DNA of 8,798 nucleotides from an uncultured Lachnospiraceae bacterium (GTDB lineage: Bacteria; Bacillota; Clostridia; Lachnospirales; Lachnospiraceae): positions 1 through 8,798 of the forward strand of contig USSP01000066.1 in the NCBI GenBank assembly GCA_900557385.1, in the 5' to 3' direction. The position numbers and the translations under genes are program-made. The stretch's first letter is position 1; every line of letters begins with the position of its first letter. The notes beneath the pieces were generated by a model, which worked only from the letters and a program-made list of their open reading frames with translations, was not told where the DNA came from and ran no database searches. Shown in pieces: positions 7,541 to 8,798 of this stretch.

Positions 7541-7563
7541 TCTTTTTCCCTTGCACTTCGCAA

Positions 7564-8424
7564 TTAGTCAACAGTTACCAGTCCTACGCTCTCTACAATC
7601 TGCTTTCCTGCATCACTCTTTAAGTAGGTAAAGATTGCCTGTACTGCATCACTCTGCTCACCGATTTCTCCCATGGTAGCCATAACGAAAGGTCTCTGTA
7701 AGATATAGGAGCCGTCTTTGATGGTCTCGATGGAAGGCATTACTTCATCCAGTGCCAGTGTTTTTACAGAATCGTTCAAATCGCCGAAAGATGCATAGCC
7801 GATAGCACCGGGAGTGGAAGCAACCTTTGCAATAACTGCACCGGTAGAATCCAGTTCATTTGCATAAGCGCATGCGTCTTTTACATCCAGGATGCTTTCA
7901 AAACCATCTCTTGTACCGGATCCGGACTCACGACCTACGACTACGATAGGCTCATCCGTGCCGCCTAACTCACTCCAGTTAGAAACAACTCCTGTATAAA
8001 TATCTACTAACTGTTCTTTGGTTAAACCATCCAGTCCGTTCTCCGGATCAACAATAACTCCGATTCCGTCGATTGCCACAATATTTTCGACTGCTCCCTG
8101 GCTCTTTTCCTCGTCTTTTAAATTACGGGAAGAGTTGCCGATATCCACACTGCCTGCAATAAGAGACTCGATACCTGCGCCGGAACCTGTAAATTCTGCA
8201 TTTACGGTAACGCCGGGATATTCTGCCATGAAACTCTCGCTCAGTGCGTTAGCAAGCTTCTCCAGGGAGGTGGACCCTGCCATAGTAACGGATCCGGTAA
8301 GGTCGGCTGCAGCAGTCGTAGAGGTTTGTGTGTTTCCTGCTGCATTTCCGCATCCTGCGACACTGACTGCCAGGAGAATAGCGGTTCCGATTGTTGCGGT
8401 TACTTTACATGTTGTTTTTTTCAT
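7564..8424 (-). CDS. pstS: Phosphate-binding lipoprotein PstS
   Basis: The 286-residue protein captures phosphate outside the cell and delivers it to PstC-PstA. It begins with a lipoprotein signal: charged MKK, a hydrophobic stretch (about 9-23) and the lipobox VAGC with the lipid-attached Cys25. A Thr/Ala-rich tether (26-41) follows. Ligand-loop motifs are AGSTSLEKL (49-57), SVDIGNSSRNLKDEE (92-106) and GRESGSGTRDGFE (164-176), the last being the classic PstS phosphate loop. The PGAIGYASF motif (205-213) is also typical. The length fits the shorter Firmicute PstS class. The start is supported by GAGG eight bases upstream. As first gene behind a Pho-box array it should be strongly induced by phosphate starvation together with pstC, pstA, pstB and phoU. 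Confidence 0.97.
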   Translation of the reverse strand: MKKTTCKVTATIGTAILLAVSVAGCGNAAGNTQTSTTAAADLTGSVTMAGSTSLEKLANALSESFMAEYPGVTVNAEFTGSGAGIESLIAGSVDIGNSSRNLKDEEKSQGAVENIVAIDGIGVIVDPENGLDGLTKEQLVDIYTGVVSNWSELGGTDEPIVVVGRESGSGTRDGFESILDVKDACAYANELDSTGAVIAKVASTPGAIGYASFGDLNDSVKTLALDEVMPSIETIKDGSYILQRPFVMATMGEIGEQSDAVQAIFTYLKSDAGKQIVESVGLVTVD

Positions 8425-8472
8425 AATATTTTCCTCATTCTTTCTTTTTCTTATTTCGTTCTTACAATCAGG

Positions 8473-8478
8473 AGTGTA
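8473..8478 (-). promoter_or_regulatory. Candidate -10 element of the pst operon promoter
   Basis: Minus-strand TACACT (four of six matches to TATAAT) lies 21 bases beyond the last repeat of the Pho-box array, implying a start near 8466 and a leader of about 40 bases. No independent -35 is evident, which fits a promoter that depends on PhoP. The element itself is a modest match. Confidence 0.4.
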
Positions 8479-8499
8479 TCATGTCCCCGAAAACCCAAC

Positions 8500-8538
8500 T
8501 ATCAAAGCCGCGTAAAAGTAAAGTAAGATTTGTGTAAA
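8500..8538 (-). promoter_or_regulatory. Pho-box array (PhoP binding site) upstream of pstS
   Basis: Minus-strand hexamers TTTACA (8533-8538), CTTACT (8522-8527), TTTACG (8511-8516) and TTGATA (8500-8505) follow each other with exact 5-bp spacers, giving an 11-bp period on one DNA face. Four such direct repeats are the known requirement for a strong PhoP site in Bacillus. The array ends about 75 bases before the pstS start codon. Confidence 0.8.
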
Positions 8539-8593
8539 ACTTTCCAACCTCTTTCAATTGCCAAAAAGGTATGTTAAAAATTCTGTCGATATA

Positions 8594-8622
8594 TTGTTTT
8601 TCCTTAGAATCTTCTTTATAAT
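8594..8622 (+). promoter_or_regulatory. Sigma-A type promoter for the right-edge plus-strand gene
   Basis: TTGTTT (8594-8599) and a perfect TATAAT (8617-8622) are 17 bases apart, the optimal spacing. The predicted start near 8629 leaves a leader of about 25 bases with GGAGGGG before the ATG at 8654. It faces away from the pst promoter and shows no Pho-box repeats on its own strand. Confidence 0.65.
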
Positions 8623-8653
8623 AGGTTTAATTGGGTTATATTGGAGGGGAACT

Positions 8654-8798
8654 ATGCGCTACGTAAAAACAAGTGATATGGAGATCGGCAGCAAAATTGC
8701 AAAGCCCATTTATAACAAAGACGGTGACATGAGTTTCAAATACAACCGTATCCGAGCCTTGCATTTAGGTTGGAGTGGAGACATCAGCAATGAATGGA
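8654..8798 (+). CDS. Start of a gene with an HD-GYP-protein-like N-terminus (runs off right edge)
   Basis: Forty-eight codons are visible from an ATG preceded by a strong GGAGGGG site five to six bases upstream and a good promoter. The first residues, MRYVKTSDMEIGSKIAKPIY followed by NKDG, resemble the small N-terminal domain that precedes HD-GYP cyclic-di-GMP phosphodiesterase domains in Clostridia (pattern V-x-T-x-x-L-x-x-G-x-x-L-A-x-x-I-Y-x-x-x-G). The HD-GYP domain itself would be beyond the edge, so the function is a family guess only. After about residue 25 the in-frame sequence fits the family pattern less well, and a shifted frame reads NTTVSEPCI, closer to what is expected there. A small frameshift is therefore possible. 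It is divergent from pstS and not clearly linked to phosphate. Confidence 0.55.
   Translation, partial: MRYVKTSDMEIGSKIAKPIYNKDGDMSFKYNRIRALHLGWSGDISNEW

Noticed and set aside
7551..7563. Small inverted repeat TTGC/GCAA just after the pstS stop, possibly a hairpin limiting pstC expression
   Set aside because: A 4-bp stem is too weak to claim; many such repeats occur by chance.
8018..8515. 165-codon plus-strand reading frame opposite pstS with a hydrophobic tail
   Set aside because: It is antisense to the pstS coding region and signal peptide and runs into the pst promoter region; no family features seen.
8547..8570. Imperfect 8-bp inverted repeat in the divergent gap
   Set aside because: One mismatch in the DNA, no T run after it, and it lies outside the predicted transcripts on both sides.
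8572..8577. Isolated minus-strand TTAACA, a perfect Pho-box hexamer
   Set aside because: It is 39 bp from the pstS array, out of the 11-bp phase, and has no companion repeat.
1..8798. Search for CRISPR arrays, insertion sequences, tRNA or rRNA genes and riboswitches
   Set aside because: No repeated spacer structure, transposase, terminal repeats or RNA-gene signature was seen; the gaps are short and accounted for.

Overview
The window looks like chromosomal DNA of a low-to-moderate GC Firmicute, most likely a Clostridia/Lachnospiraceae-type gut anaerobe. This rests on the style of the proteins (a PstS lipoprotein with a TTAACA-type Pho box, a short PhoR, a transporter-PhoU fusion), strong GGAGG-type ribosome binding sites and tight gene packing. 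The genus cannot be fixed from the sequence alone.

Layout, right to left, because almost everything is on the minus strand. At the right edge a plus-strand gene begins (8654 to the edge); its N-terminus resembles that of HD-GYP-type proteins. The 229-base divergent gap (8425-8653) holds its promoter and, facing the other way, a Pho-box array for pstS. Then follow pstS, pstC, pstA, pstB and phoU, a complete high-affinity phosphate ABC transporter plus its regulatory protein. After a 97-base gap containing a second Pho-box array come a Na+/phosphate cotransporter-family gene with a C-terminal PhoU-like domain, a PhoP-type response regulator and a PhoR-type histidine kinase. A good rho-independent terminator follows phoR. 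Downstream, running off the left edge, is the first third or so of an RsmF/NOL1-NOP2-Sun family rRNA cytosine-C5 methyltransferase gene.

How the genes work together: PstS captures extracellular phosphate, PstC and PstA form the channel and PstB powers it. PhoU is expected to relay transporter state to PhoR. PhoR phosphorylates PhoP, which would bind the 11-bp-periodic TTTACA-like repeats found at two places: before pstS and before the Na+/Pi gene. The second array drives a unit that ends in phoP-phoR, so the sequence predicts a positive feedback loop on the regulators, separate from the pst promoter.

Most of this is a recognisable phosphate-starvation locus, not a new system. The points that deserve a second look are the internal Pho-box promoter, a perfect palindrome beside it, the PhoR without a PAS domain in a locus with two PhoU domains, a promoter-like element abutting the phoR terminator, and a possible frame disturbance in the right-edge gene.
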